Origin: Actinomycetes bacterium
GTDB lineage: Bacteria; Actinomycetota; Acidimicrobiia; Spongiisociales; JAHEDJ01
DNA length: 64,000 bases
Direction of reading: 5' to 3'
Assembly (NCBI GenBank): GCA_024641245.1
Contig: JAHEDK010000001.1
Coordinates: 89,074-153,073, forward strand
Shown: piece after piece, positions 27,656 to 36,301 of the stretch
How the letters are laid out: each line of letters opens with the position of its first letter
Position numbering within the stretch: position 1 is the stretch's first letter
The notes under the pieces: model-generated
What the model was told of the DNA's origin: nothing
Seen by the model: only the letters and a program-made list of their open reading frames with translations
Database searches by the model: none
Program-made: the position numbers and the translations under genes

Positions 27656-28348
27656 TCATGCCCACCCATCCGCGACCTCCGGCACCTCGGTCAGCGACAT
27701 CACCTCCGCATCGGGCACGATGTCCGTGTCGTTCGGTCGGCCGGAACGATTCAGCCAGATACCCCGGATCCCGGTCGCCTGCGCCCCGGCGATATCGTCC
27801 GACAGCGAGTCACCAACGTATACGGCTTCGGCTGCAAGAGCCTCCGAGCGCTCCAGCAAGATCCGAAAGAGGCGGGGATCGGGTTTGGCGGCGCCCTCAT
27901 CGGACGCGTGCACGATCGGGTCCAGGTACCGATCCAATCCGTATCGAGCGGGGTCGGTGTTCCCGTTCGTGAGCAGCGCTGTTCGGTACCGCCCGGACAA
28001 TGATTCGAGCACGGGCACTGCATCCTGAAATGGCGCCGAGTGCCGCTCCTTCACGGCGAAGAACATCGCGTTCAGCCGGGCCGCCAGACCGGGATCGTCG
28101 ATACCTATCTCCTCGAGAGTGCGCTCGAAGGCGGCGTGCCGAACGACGGCCAGGTCGGTGACCCTCCCCTGCAACTCCTTTGCCACACGATCGCGGATCT
28201 CGATCATCCGCTCGACCGACAGTGCTCCGGTCGACGGCCCCGGCCTAACGGTCCACAACTCCTCGAGCGTCCGCTGTAGGGCGGTTCGCATCGCTGCATC
28301 AAAATCCCAAAGGGTGTTGTCACCATCGAACGCGATGAGACGGATCAT
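27656..28348 (-). CDS. HAD-superfamily hydrolase
   Basis: A 230-aa HAD phosphatase. Motif I is FDGDNTLWDF, where the second Asp of the usual DxD is at D-G-D; motif II 'ALLTNGNTD', Lys in 'DEGAAKPDP' and motif III 'VYVGDSLSDDIAGAQATG' are complete. The cap inserted between motifs I and II is helical (subfamily IA, YjjG/gph-like). ATG 28348 (MIRLIAFDGD) is preferred over an upstream extension. It follows the ATP-grasp-like gene by 29 bases. Substrate unknown. Confidence 0.85.
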   Translation of the reverse strand: MIRLIAFDGDNTLWDFDAAMRTALQRTLEELWTVRPGPSTGALSVERMIEIRDRVAKELQGRVTDLAVVRHAAFERTLEEIGIDDPGLAARLNAMFFAVKERHSAPFQDAVPVLESLSGRYRTALLTNGNTDPARYGLDRYLDPIVHASDEGAAKPDPRLFRILLERSEALAAEAVYVGDSLSDDIAGAQATGIRGIWLNRSGRPNDTDIVPDAEVMSLTEVPEVADGWA

Positions 28349-28377
28349 GTCGCTGATTCTGCCTGCAGGCAGTCCGG

Positions 28378-29763
28378 TCAGCGAACCGTCGGAGCCGGCG
28401 CGAGTTCGCCGAGGCCAACGTTCCATTGTTCGTCGGCAACGCGAAACCCTTCCACCACGAGCGGAGCTATGGAAAGGCCGACCGGCGTTGCTCGCGCATT
28501 TGGCGTGAACCGCACGAATCCGCCCTGTTCGCCGGGGCCCAAACTCAGCGAAGCGACGGGGTCGTCGTTATCTGACGAGACTGTGAGGTTCCCTGCTTCA
28601 GCCCTGGCGAGGAGCACCATGCTCGTGCTCTCGACTTCGTCTTCAACGACCGTCCATCCTCCGCCGCCGCGCTGCCGATCCGCCGCTTCGACTGTCAACC
28701 GTTCGAAACCGTCGGCCATGTATTTCAACTGCTCGCCCTCGATCAAGGCCCGATTGATCGAGCCGATGCCGAGACCGGGAAGGCCCGCCAGCAGAGTCCC
28801 GACTGCGGCACCCGCCCTGGTATTCAGTTCGGTGGGCAGGAAACCCTCCTCGGTCATCACTCCATCCACGGTGAACGCGCCGCGATAGTCCACTCGCTGC
28901 CGCAAGTGCTCCCCGACCCGGCCGGCAACGGAGCGCATGACATCCCGATCGCTCTCTGTCGGGTCCCAGTACGACGCCGCGCCGCAGTACTTGAGTCGAT
29001 GGCCGGGACGGCGAAGGGTCATCAGCTCGCACGGCCTCAGCGTTACGACCGTCTCAGGAAACACGAACCCGTGAATCGAACACGGAATGCCTTCCAGGAA
29101 AGGCATGATCCGGACACGGTCGCAGTGGCGGCCGAAGAATTCGAGAGGCTCCTTCAGATCGCCCGGATCGGCAACCCACCTGACGTATTCGGCCCCACCA
29201 TTGAACCCATCCCTGGCATCACCGGTGAGGACGATCCCCGCCCCGCGGTCGAGCCCCGGCAACGCTCGCTCAATGGCGCGTCGCTCGACGGGAGTCACCA
29301 CGGATGGGGCTCTGGCGACGCCGGCCGAGTCCCAGATCTCATCGACGATGATCTTGTCTTCAAGTGCGAGCCATTCCGGACGCCGCCAGCCATAAACCAA
29401 TCTGCCCGCCATTGAATCTTGGTAGAAGAACGGCCCGGCCAGCATCACAGCCCGACGCTCGGGATCCCATCTATTGAGTCGCTCCACCATCTCCTGAGTT
29501 GGATCGCGCAAGAGGCGTTCCATGATCCGAAACGACTCAATCATCGAAGCTGCCCGTGTATCGAGTACCAACCAGTCTGCCGAATCGGCTGCCGGAAGTT
29601 CGCCGGTGCCCACCCCTGAGGCGAGCAAGAAAAGGTCGGTCGCGCCCAACTCTCGAGCCGTCTTGACGAAGGATGTGAACCCTGCAAGCGGCGCACCAGA
29701 CAAGATGACCTTCCGGCCTTCAAACTGGTACCGGGTCAGCTCCCGGTAGTACTCGACGTCCAT
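28378..29763 (-). CDS. ATP-grasp-like ligase of unknown substrate
   Basis: A 461-aa protein. The N-terminal ~150 residues look like a Rossmann-type pre-ATP-grasp domain. The middle contains features of an ATP-grasp fold: 'GIVLTGDARDGFNGGAEYVRWV' (flexible Gly-rich region), 'RIMPFLEGIPCSIHGFVFP', and 'LPTELNTRAGAAVG', which matches the E-x-N metal-binding end of the family. The C-terminal ~100 residues are beta-rich and unassigned. No signal peptide. TACTGT lies exactly 6 bases before the ATG (leaderless). I do not recognise the family more precisely; the neighbour is a HAD phosphatase, which may or may not be functionally linked. Confidence 0.6.
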   Translation of the reverse strand: MDVEYYRELTRYQFEGRKVILSGAPLAGFTSFVKTARELGATDLFLLASGVGTGELPAADSADWLVLDTRAASMIESFRIMERLLRDPTQEMVERLNRWDPERRAVMLAGPFFYQDSMAGRLVYGWRRPEWLALEDKIIVDEIWDSAGVARAPSVVTPVERRAIERALPGLDRGAGIVLTGDARDGFNGGAEYVRWVADPGDLKEPLEFFGRHCDRVRIMPFLEGIPCSIHGFVFPETVVTLRPCELMTLRRPGHRLKYCGAASYWDPTESDRDVMRSVAGRVGEHLRQRVDYRGAFTVDGVMTEEGFLPTELNTRAGAAVGTLLAGLPGLGIGSINRALIEGEQLKYMADGFERLTVEAADRQRGGGGWTVVEDEVESTSMVLLARAEAGNLTVSSDNDDPVASLSLGPGEQGGFVRFTPNARATPVGLSIAPLVVEGFRVADEQWNVGLGELAPAPTVR

Positions 29764-29769
29764 CGCTCA

Positions 29770-29775
29770 ACAGTA
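29770..29775 (-). promoter_or_regulatory. -10 box of leaderless ATP-grasp gene promoter
   Basis: TACTGT on the minus strand, 6 bases before ATG 29763, without a ribosome site. Confidence 0.45.
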
Positions 29776-29854
29776 TTCGAGCATCGGAGCCTCGGGCGCC
29801 GGTTTCGGCAGAACTGTCTAACACCGCCACCGGAGTCGACCGACGAACTGCGAC

Positions 29855-30763
29855 CTAGGGCCCAACCACTCCCACAAGAAAACCGTCATCGTCGATCACC
29901 GGAACGGGAGCGCCTCCAAGCGCCTCTCCGACCTGGCCGATCTCATCGATCGGAGAATCGACCATCACCGCGACAGGGTCTTCCATCACTTCCCCAACTT
30001 GGGTGCCCGCACCGGCCAGCATCAAGGCCGATCGGCGGACGATACCCACGAGCTTCCCGTTGTCCGCCACCGGCAACACCGGAAAATCAATGAGTGCGAG
30101 GGCATCCGCCGTTCCGAGCATCGGACTGACGTAGGCCTCAGGTTGCCGGAGAAGCTGAAAGGCTCGTTGCGGCGCAGATCGCACGACGACGGTCCCCGAT
30201 GGAGCACGATTCTGCAAGCGTCGGCCAGTTCCGAAGAACTGGCGTTGCAGCCAGGATCCGCCGGGGGCTCCAACCACAAGAAGAGAACCTTCATCGAGTT
30301 CCGCCGTCAGGTCGGCCGGCTCATCCGCCTCGATGAGCCTGTAGGGGATATCCTCGACGAGCGCGGCGATCATGGCCAGGCTATCTCGCACCTCCGACCG
30401 CTGGTTGTCCCCTCCATACGACGACACCAACTCGGCCGAAACGTCGAGGGATTCCGACAGCTGCCTGGCAACGACGGCGGCGAGTTCGGAGTGGGGACCA
30501 CCCGCAACAGCCGCAGTCACGGATGTGACCGACTCGAGGTCGAGTTCGTGCGGAACCGCAACTGAGACCAGATTGAAGTTGGTTAGTCGCCGGGTTACCA
30601 GCAGTTCTGCACGGGCGGCCCTGCAGATCTCCTCGAGGTCCCCTTCAACCCGAACGGCACCGGGAGAGATCGCGTCGGCGAGCTCACCGCATCCCTCTCC
30701 GCGCGTCCACACAACAGACCGCAATGAGAAATGAGACGACTCCGGCTGTGGGGCAGCGACCAT
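29855..30763 (-). CDS. USP-like and CBS-domain protein
   Basis: A 302-aa protein. Residues ~65-195 resemble a universal-stress-protein alpha/beta domain, ending 'LLVVGAPGGSWLQRQFFGTG' then 'APSGTVVVR', where USP family members show G-x2-G-x9-G(S/T) for ATP binding. The C-terminal ~100 residues contain a CBS pair ('ALIDFPVLPVADNGKLVGIV', 'GGAPVPVIDDDGFLVGVV'). Together these suggest a soluble adenylate-sensing protein. ATG 30763 has GGAG about 10 bases upstream. It is divergent from pntAA, so it might respond to or report on energy/redox state; that is inference. Confidence 0.6.
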   Translation of the reverse strand: MVAAPQPESSHFSLRSVVWTRGEGCGELADAISPGAVRVEGDLEEICRAARAELLVTRRLTNFNLVSVAVPHELDLESVTSVTAAVAGGPHSELAAVVARQLSESLDVSAELVSSYGGDNQRSEVRDSLAMIAALVEDIPYRLIEADEPADLTAELDEGSLLVVGAPGGSWLQRQFFGTGRRLQNRAPSGTVVVRSAPQRAFQLLRQPEAYVSPMLGTADALALIDFPVLPVADNGKLVGIVRRSALMLAGAGTQVGEVMEDPVAVMVDSPIDEIGQVGEALGGAPVPVIDDDGFLVGVVGP

Positions 30764-30872
30764 ACGGGGCTCCAGTGTGGGGCCCTTTGATCTCGAGCGC
30801 AAGCTGCCGGAGCCTACCTTCAAGATCGGTCACCGAAAATCGAGCACCGTCAACCGGTGAACCGCGTTCGAC

Positions 30873-30901
30873 TTGGGAATCGCGGCCGGAGTCCGTACAT
30901 T
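30873..30901 (+). promoter_or_regulatory. pntAA promoter
   Basis: TTGGGA at 30873-30878 and TACATT at 30896-30901, 17 bases apart, 11 bases before the pntAA ATG. No Shine-Dalgarno follows, so the leader is at most a few bases long. Confidence 0.5.
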
Positions 30902-30912
30902 CTTCTCTCGCA

Positions 30913-32049
30913 ATGATTATTGGCATACCCAAGACCACAGAGGCCGGTGAGCATCGGGTTTCTCTGACTCCCGATGTTGTCGCCCGTCTGACGAAAGAAG
31001 GCCACGAGGTCGTCGTGCAATCTGGAGCCGGAACGGCTGCCGGATTTGTCGACGAAGCGTACGAAGGATCCGGCGCATCGATCGGCGATGCCGCCCGGGC
31101 CTGGTCGGCGGATGTTGTGTGTTCCGTATCGTTCCCATCCGAAGAAGGTGCTTCGCACCTCAAACGCGGGGCGGTCGTACTGGGCATGCTGCAACCGCTC
31201 GATGAACCCGGCCGGTTCCCAGCGCTCGCCTCGACTGGTGTGACATCGATCGCATTCGAGGCCGTTCCCCGCACGACGCGCGCTCAATCCATGGACGTGC
31301 TGTCATCACAAGCGACGGTTGCCGGCTACCAGGCGGTCCTAATGGCTGCAGACAGACTCGACAAGTTCTTTCCAATGTTGACCACTGCGGCCGGCACAAT
31401 CGCCCCATCGAAAGTGCTCGTCCTCGGTGCAGGTGTGGCGGGCCTCATGGCCATTGCCACGGCTCGCAGGCTCGGGGCGATCGTCTCGGCGTTTGACGTC
31501 CGGGCAGAAGCCGCCGAGCAAGTCCAGTCTCTCGGTGCCCGATTCGTCAGCGTTGAAATGGAACAGCAGGATTCTTCCGCGACCGGGGGATACGCCAAAG
31601 AAGTCGCCGAGGAAACCCAGGCGAAGATCCTGGCGGGCCTGGCTAAGCCGGTCGCCGAGGCCGACGTCGTCATCTCGACGGCACAGATTCCTGGTCGCCC
31701 CGCTCCGCTGTTGATCACACGACAGATGGTGGAGTCGATGCGTCCGGGAGCGATCATCATCGACCTGGCCGCTCCCACGGGCGGAAACTGCGAGTTGACC
31801 CGGGCAGACGAATCGATAGTCCATTCCAACGTGACGATCGAAGGCCCGACCAACCTGCCCAGCATGGCTGCCGGAGACGCGTCGCGCATGTTCGGACGAA
31901 ACGCTCTGGCCCTCATGAAGCTCTTCCTCACCGAGGAGGGGCTGAATATCGACTTCGATGATGACATCATTGAAGGTTCGGTCATCACTCACGGAGGCGC
32001 AGTTGTGCATCCGCGGGTCAAGGCACTACTCGACGGAGGAGGTAACTGA
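30913..32049 (+). CDS. pntAA: NAD(P) transhydrogenase alpha subunit, soluble part
   Basis: Domain I of proton-translocating transhydrogenase, binding NAD(H) in the cytosol (378 aa). It starts 'MIIGIPKTTEAGEHRVSLTP', as in PntAA and alanine dehydrogenases, and has 'KVLVLGAGVAGLMAIATARRLGA' (NAD-binding) and 'QDSSATGGYAKE', the mobile loop specific to PntA. The alpha chain is split: membrane helices are encoded separately by the next gene, as in many actinobacteria and alphaproteobacteria. ATG 30913 is chosen because the upstream frame has no family similarity. Confidence 0.93.
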   Translation: MIIGIPKTTEAGEHRVSLTPDVVARLTKEGHEVVVQSGAGTAAGFVDEAYEGSGASIGDAARAWSADVVCSVSFPSEEGASHLKRGAVVLGMLQPLDEPGRFPALASTGVTSIAFEAVPRTTRAQSMDVLSSQATVAGYQAVLMAADRLDKFFPMLTTAAGTIAPSKVLVLGAGVAGLMAIATARRLGAIVSAFDVRAEAAEQVQSLGARFVSVEMEQQDSSATGGYAKEVAEETQAKILAGLAKPVAEADVVISTAQIPGRPAPLLITRQMVESMRPGAIIIDLAAPTGGNCELTRADESIVHSNVTIEGPTNLPSMAAGDASRMFGRNALALMKLFLTEEGLNIDFDDDIIEGSVITHGGAVVHPRVKALLDGGGN

Positions 32050-32330
32050 TGGAACTCGTGATCTCCATCACCGTGTTCGTCCTCGCCGCTTTCGTCGGCT
32101 TCGAGGTCATCACCAAGGTGCCGCCCACGCTGCACACCCCGCTGATGTCTGGGTCGAATGCGATTTCAGGCGTCACGATCATCGGCGCCCTCATCGTCGC
32201 CGGAAAAGCCGACAGCACGCTTGGTGAGGTCCTGGCGTTTGTGGCGGTGACAATGGCAATGATCAATGTCATCGGGGGCTTCCTCGTCACAGATCGCATG
32301 CTCGAGATGTTCAAGAAGAAGGAGCGCTGA
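32049..32330 (+). CDS. pntAB: NAD(P) transhydrogenase alpha subunit, membrane part
   Basis: A 93-aa membrane protein with three or four helices (residues ~5-22, 38-52, 58-80), corresponding to the C-terminal membrane region of E. coli PntA. 'VPPTLHTPLMSGSNAISG' is the conserved segment of this family. Its ATG overlaps the pntAA stop by one base and its stop overlaps the pntB ATG by one base, so all three are translationally coupled. Confidence 0.93.
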   Translation: MELVISITVFVLAAFVGFEVITKVPPTLHTPLMSGSNAISGVTIIGALIVAGKADSTLGEVLAFVAVTMAMINVIGGFLVTDRMLEMFKKKER

Positions 32331-33703
32331 TGAGCCAGGAACTCTCAGCTCTCATCTATCTCGTTGCTGCTGCGCTGTTCATCTTCGGCCTCAAGCGGCT
32401 GTCGTCACCGGCCACCGCCCGCTCCGGAAATCAGCTGGCTGCCGCCGGCATGGCGATCGCGATCATCGTGACCTTGACCAACAGCGGCATCAGCGCCTGG
32501 ACGATCATCGCCGGCATCATCGTCGGCAGCGGCGTCGGCGCTTACCTGGCCAGGACGGTCGAGATGACCGGAATGCCCGAGCTGGTCGCGGCCTTCAACG
32601 GCTTCGGCGGCGGCGCCTCCGTCATGGTTGCCTCGGCCGAGTACCTACAGAATCCGGACCCTGCGGTACAGACCATCGTGACGATTGCCCTATCTGTGGT
32701 GATCGGTGCAATCACGTTCTCCGGCAGCTTCATGGCATGGGGAAAACTGAACGGCAAGCTACCCGGGCAACCCTTCGGCTACCCGGCCCAGAAGCTGATC
32801 GATCCACTCATCGTGGCGACGATTGTCTTCCTGGGCGTGATGCTGGTTCTCGATGTCGGAGGATCTTTCGTCTTGTGGACGTTGTTGGTACTGGGCCTCG
32901 TGCTCGGTGTCACTCGCGTCATCCCGATCGGCGGGGCCGACATGCCGGTCGTCATCTCGCTTCTCAATGCGTTCTCGGGTGTGGCAGCGTCGATGGCCGG
33001 GTTCGTCATCAATGAGAACGCCCTGATCATCTCGGGCGCCCTTGTTGGAGCCTCCGGCCTGATCCTCACCAACATCATGGTGAAGGCGATGAATCGCTCC
33101 ATCGCCAATGTTCTGTTCGCCGCCTTCGGCGGTGCCGACTCGACCGGGCAGGGCGGAACGACCAGCGACAAGCCTGTCAAGGCGGCCTCTGCTGAGGATG
33201 TTGCTATCACGATGGGGTATGCCCGGTCTGTGATCGTGGTTCCTGGCTACGGTCTGGCGGTGGCGCAAGCGCAGCATGTCCTGCGTGAGCTGGCCGATCT
33301 TCTCGAAGCGAAGGGCGTCGACGTCCGGTACGCGATTCATCCGGTGGCGGGGCGCATGCCGGGTCATATGAATGTGCTGCTGGCCGAAGCAGATGTGTCA
33401 TACGACAAGCTGTTCGCCCTCGAGGACATCAACGGGGACTTCCCCCGAACGGACGTTGCCCTCATCGTCGGAGCAAACGACGTGGTCAACCCGGCCGCTC
33501 GAGACGATGAGACGTCGCCGATCTTCGGAATGCCGATCCTCGACGTCGACTTCGCCACCACCTCAGTTGTGATCAAGCGGAGTCTGTCACCCGGTTTCGC
33601 CGGAATCGACAACCCCCTGTTCTACAACGAGAACAACCTGATGCTCTTCGGCGACGCCAAGGCCGCCATGCAAGAGCTCGTGAAGGCAGTCGCCGAGCTC
33701 TAG
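32330..33703 (+). CDS. pntB: NAD(P) transhydrogenase beta subunit
   Basis: A 457-aa subunit with eight or nine membrane helices in the first ~270 residues and the NADP(H)-binding domain III at the C-terminus ('VIVVPGYGLAVAQAQHVL', 'VRYAIHPVAGRMPGHMNVLLAEA', 'GANDVVNPAA'). It couples hydride transfer between NADH and NADP+ to proton flow, supplying NADPH for the biosynthetic pathways in this window among others. A bidirectional terminator follows. Confidence 0.95.
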   Translation: MSQELSALIYLVAAALFIFGLKRLSSPATARSGNQLAAAGMAIAIIVTLTNSGISAWTIIAGIIVGSGVGAYLARTVEMTGMPELVAAFNGFGGGASVMVASAEYLQNPDPAVQTIVTIALSVVIGAITFSGSFMAWGKLNGKLPGQPFGYPAQKLIDPLIVATIVFLGVMLVLDVGGSFVLWTLLVLGLVLGVTRVIPIGGADMPVVISLLNAFSGVAASMAGFVINENALIISGALVGASGLILTNIMVKAMNRSIANVLFAAFGGADSTGQGGTTSDKPVKAASAEDVAITMGYARSVIVVPGYGLAVAQAQHVLRELADLLEAKGVDVRYAIHPVAGRMPGHMNVLLAEADVSYDKLFALEDINGDFPRTDVALIVGANDVVNPAARDDETSPIFGMPILDVDFATTSVVIKRSLSPGFAGIDNPLFYNENNLMLFGDAKAAMQELVKAVAEL

Positions 33704-33732
33704 GCAGCCGGTTGCGAGCCGCGAGGTCATTG

Positions 33733-33764
33733 AAAGGGGCGAGCCCGATGGGGCTCGCCTCTTT
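33733..33764. terminator. bidirectional terminator after pntB
   Basis: AAAGGGGCGAGCCC, loop GATG, GGGCTCGCCTCTTT: a 14-pair stem with A and T tracts at its foot, between pntB (plus) and the convergent methyltransferase gene (minus). Confidence 0.8.
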
Positions 33765-33788
33765 GTATCGATCGATCTGAGGGAAGAT

Positions 33789-34580
33789 TCAACGGGTTGC
33801 GCCAACGGAGAACATCAACGGGATGCGCGGAATACCGGCCGGCAGTCGCCACCACCCATCACCGTCTTGCTCCATGTGCGGCATGGCTTGCCAGGCGATC
33901 TGATCGTATTCGCGAAAACCCGTGATCGTCAGGCCTGCGAACATGAGCGCACCGAGGACATCTTCGATCGGGTGCAGGCGCTCGAGAGTGTTGGTCGCTG
34001 GTCCATCCGGATCCGCATACGAACCGGTCTCCTCAAAGGCGAGCGCCTCCCGTGAGAAGTAGTCGTAGCGGAGGCGCATCTCGCCGTCGGTGCGCTCATC
34101 GTCGAAGATCCAGAGAACGGGGTGGCCGTCGATGAGGACGAACCTGCCGCCCGGCTTCAGGTGATTGGCGATCGTTTGACCCCAGGATCGAAGCTCCGGC
34201 AGCCAGCCGAGTACACCGTGGGAGCTGAAGACAACGTCGAACTGCTCATTGAGGTCGAGGCCGAGCACATCGCCAACCTTGAACCTCGTGTCGAGGTTGA
34301 GACTTGCAGCCAGAGACTTGGCGGCCTCGATGGCGACCTCCGAGAAGTCGACGCCGGTGGCGACTGCTCCCCGGCGGGTCCAAGACATCGTGTCCATCCC
34401 GAAGTGACATTGGAGATGCAACAGGGTGCGACCGGAGACGTCACCCACCAACTCCGCTTCCACCGGATCGATCGTGTCCCGGCCTTGTTTGAAGGACTCA
34501 ACGTCGTAGAATTCCGAGGCGACGTGACCGGGCGTGACAGCGTCCCAATGCTTGCGGTTGGTTGCGATGAAGTCGGTCAT
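33789..34580 (-). CDS. SAM-dependent methyltransferase
   Basis: A 263-aa class I methyltransferase. 'TLLHLQCHFGMDTMSWTRRGA' is an unusual motif I (HLQCHFGxDT instead of the common D-x-GxGxG), a form seen in a subgroup of uncharacterised bacterial methyltransferases; 'ATGVDFSEVAIEAA' and 'FDVVFSSHGVLGWLP' are the next motifs. ATG 34580 (MTDFIATNRKHWDAVTPGH) matches the usual start of that subgroup. Upstream lie two palindromic repeats. Substrate unknown. Confidence 0.8.
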   Translation of the reverse strand: MTDFIATNRKHWDAVTPGHVASEFYDVESFKQGRDTIDPVEAELVGDVSGRTLLHLQCHFGMDTMSWTRRGAVATGVDFSEVAIEAAKSLAASLNLDTRFKVGDVLGLDLNEQFDVVFSSHGVLGWLPELRSWGQTIANHLKPGGRFVLIDGHPVLWIFDDERTDGEMRLRYDYFSREALAFEETGSYADPDGPATNTLERLHPIEDVLGALMFAGLTITGFREYDQIAWQAMPHMEQDGDGWWRLPAGIPRIPLMFSVGATR

Positions 34581-34640
34581 GAGTTGATTTGCCAGCATAC
34601 CGGCGGCCGGTTCAACAGGTCGCCCGCTCCATAACCAGTC

Positions 34641-34688
34641 TTCTCGGCAATGCAACGCACGGTTTCGCGTACACAGCATTGCTGAGAA
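34641..34688. repeat. dispersed palindromic repeat, copy B
   Basis: TTCTCGGCAATGC at 34641-34653 and GCATTGCTGAGAA at 34676-34688, 13 pairs with one G-T. It lies between two divergent genes, 13 bases from copy C. Confidence 0.8.
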
Positions 34689-34701
34689 TCCTTCCGAATT
34701 G

Positions 34702-34749
34702 TTCTCGGCAATGCAGTGGTCGGTATTTCGTGCATAGCATTGCCGAGAA
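34702..34749. repeat. dispersed palindromic repeat, copy C
   Basis: TTCTCGGCAATGC and GCATTGCCGAGAA, a perfect 13-bp inverted repeat spaced like copy B. The nitroreductase start codon is 13 bases downstream, so the stem lies in or over its promoter region. Confidence 0.85.
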
Positions 34750-34762
34750 ACAGGGGTACACA

Positions 34763-35368
34763 ATGGAATTCAGCGAGGTTCTCAAGAAGCGCCGAATGGT
34801 GCGCAACTACACGGATGAACCGGTCGAAACCGACGCCATCGAGCGCATCGTCCGGGCCGGTCGCCGCGCACCGAGTGCCGGGTTCACCCAGGGCCAGTCG
34901 TTCGTAGTCGTCACCGATCCTGCCATCCGGGCCCAGATCGCCAAGCTCGCCGACGAACCCAACTACGTCGAGGCCGGATTCGACCCTTGGATTTCGCGGG
35001 CGCCGGTCCACCTGATCGTGTGCGTCAATGAGCAGGACTACCACCGGCGGTACCGGGAGGACGACAAGGCGCCGGACGGAGACATGGTGTGGCCGGTCCC
35101 CTACTGGTGGGTCGATGCCGGTGCGTCGATGATGCTCGTGCTACTGGCAGCTGTCGAAGAAGGCCTGGCGGCCGGGTTCCTCGGCGTGCACTCGATTCCG
35201 GACCTCAAAGAACTCCTGGCCATTCCGGCTGAGGTTGAGCCGATCGGCGTGATAACCATCGGCCATCCTGCCCCGGACCGGAGATCGAGTTCCCTCAACC
35301 GCGGCTGGAGGCGCGACACCGAGATCAAACACTGGCAGCGCTGGAACTCACCCGGCGAAGGCGAGTAG
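34763..35368 (+). CDS. nitroreductase-family FMN oxidoreductase
   Basis: A 201-aa flavoprotein. 'FSEVLKKRRMVRNYTDEPV' and 'RAGRRAPSAGFTQGQSFVVV' are the N-terminal FMN-binding motifs of the nitroreductase fold, and 'VDAGASMMLVLLAAVEEGLAAGFLGV' is the central helix. No nearby gene fixes its substrate (quinone, nitroaromatic, or cobamide/F420 related). ATG 34763 has AGGGG seven bases upstream; the longer open frame runs through the palindromic repeats and is rejected. Its 3' end overlaps the convergent permease gene by 21 bases. Confidence 0.85.
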   Translation: MEFSEVLKKRRMVRNYTDEPVETDAIERIVRAGRRAPSAGFTQGQSFVVVTDPAIRAQIAKLADEPNYVEAGFDPWISRAPVHLIVCVNEQDYHRRYREDDKAPDGDMVWPVPYWWVDAGASMMLVLLAAVEEGLAAGFLGVHSIPDLKELLAIPAEVEPIGVITIGHPAPDRRSSSLNRGWRRDTEIKHWQRWNSPGEGE

Positions 35369-36157
35369 AACCAGGCCGGCCGCGATCATAGCCGCAGCGC
35401 GCAAGCGCCGGGCGCCAAGAGGTTCCTTGAGGATCAACCAGCCCCCGAGCGCTCCGAACACGACAGACGTTTCTCGAACGGCGGCCACCAGCCCGAGCGA
35501 GGCAGACCGCGCCGCGATCAGGACGAGTCCGTAGGCGCCCGCCGAAGCGATACCGGCAAACACATACCGCCATCGCTCTCTTCGCACTGCAGTTCCGAGT
35601 CGCGCCCACCCATGCGACCAGACGACGATCGGCGTGAACAAGAGCGCACCTGTCACAAACACCGTGATCGTGTATGCGAAGCTCTCCCCAAGCGACCTAA
35701 CGGCGGCGCCGTCGATACTGGTGTAGGTGGCGATGAACGCTGCGGTGAGCAAAGCCCACCAGGACCCCCGCTCGCCTCTTCTCAATCCGACGATGAGCAC
35801 ACCCGTCGTAAGGAGCAAGATGGCCCCCAGGCCGGCCACGCCTGGTCGGTCATCGAGGAACGCAAAGGCGACCGCCGTGATGAATAGGGGCGCCGCCCCC
35901 CGGGCGATGGGGTAGACGACCGATAGGTCCGATCGCTCGTACGCCGTTACCAACGACAAGCTGTAGGCGACATGGATGAACCCGGAAACAACGAAATAGG
36001 GCCACGCACTCCACGGAATTCCAACTGTCAGCAGAAACGGCAAGAACACCAGTGCGCCGAAGAACACCTGCGCCCAGCCGGCCACCAGGCGATCGTTGCT
36101 CGCCTTGACCAGCAGATTCCAAGAGGCATGCAACAACGCGGCGGCTAGCACCAGCAC
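35348..36157 (-). CDS. DMT-superfamily (EamA) permease
   Basis: A 269-aa membrane protein with about ten helices in two EamA-like halves (residues 1-135 and 140-269). 'LLHASWNLLVKASNDRL' is the typical first-helix end. Substrate unknown (amino acids, nucleotides or drugs in the family). The GTG at 36157 has no ribosome site; an AAGGAG lies further upstream and is best placed for an ATC codon 21 bases before it, giving IAWTAFVLVL, so a non-canonical start is possible. Tail-to-tail overlap with the nitroreductase gene. Confidence 0.8.
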   Translation of the reverse strand: MLVLAAALLHASWNLLVKASNDRLVAGWAQVFFGALVFLPFLLTVGIPWSAWPYFVVSGFIHVAYSLSLVTAYERSDLSVVYPIARGAAPLFITAVAFAFLDDRPGVAGLGAILLLTTGVLIVGLRRGERGSWWALLTAAFIATYTSIDGAAVRSLGESFAYTITVFVTGALLFTPIVVWSHGWARLGTAVRRERWRYVFAGIASAGAYGLVLIAARSASLGLVAAVRETSVVFGALGGWLILKEPLGARRLRAAAMIAAGLVLLAFAG

Positions 36158-36301
36158 GAACGCGGTCCAGGCGATGATGGCTCCTTTCCCGGCGGATTGT
36201 ACGGGCAGCGTCCGCGCCTGACCCTTCCGCTCACGACGAAAGCCTGCCTACTGCACGAATCTCGCTGGAGCTAGCCTGGACCGTAGTCAGAGAGGAGAGG
36301 G

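Noticed and set aside
33706..33730. A fourth 7-bp repeat array after pntB
   Set aside because: GGTTGCG/AGCCGCG/AGGTCAT only loosely resembles the unit and could be chance.
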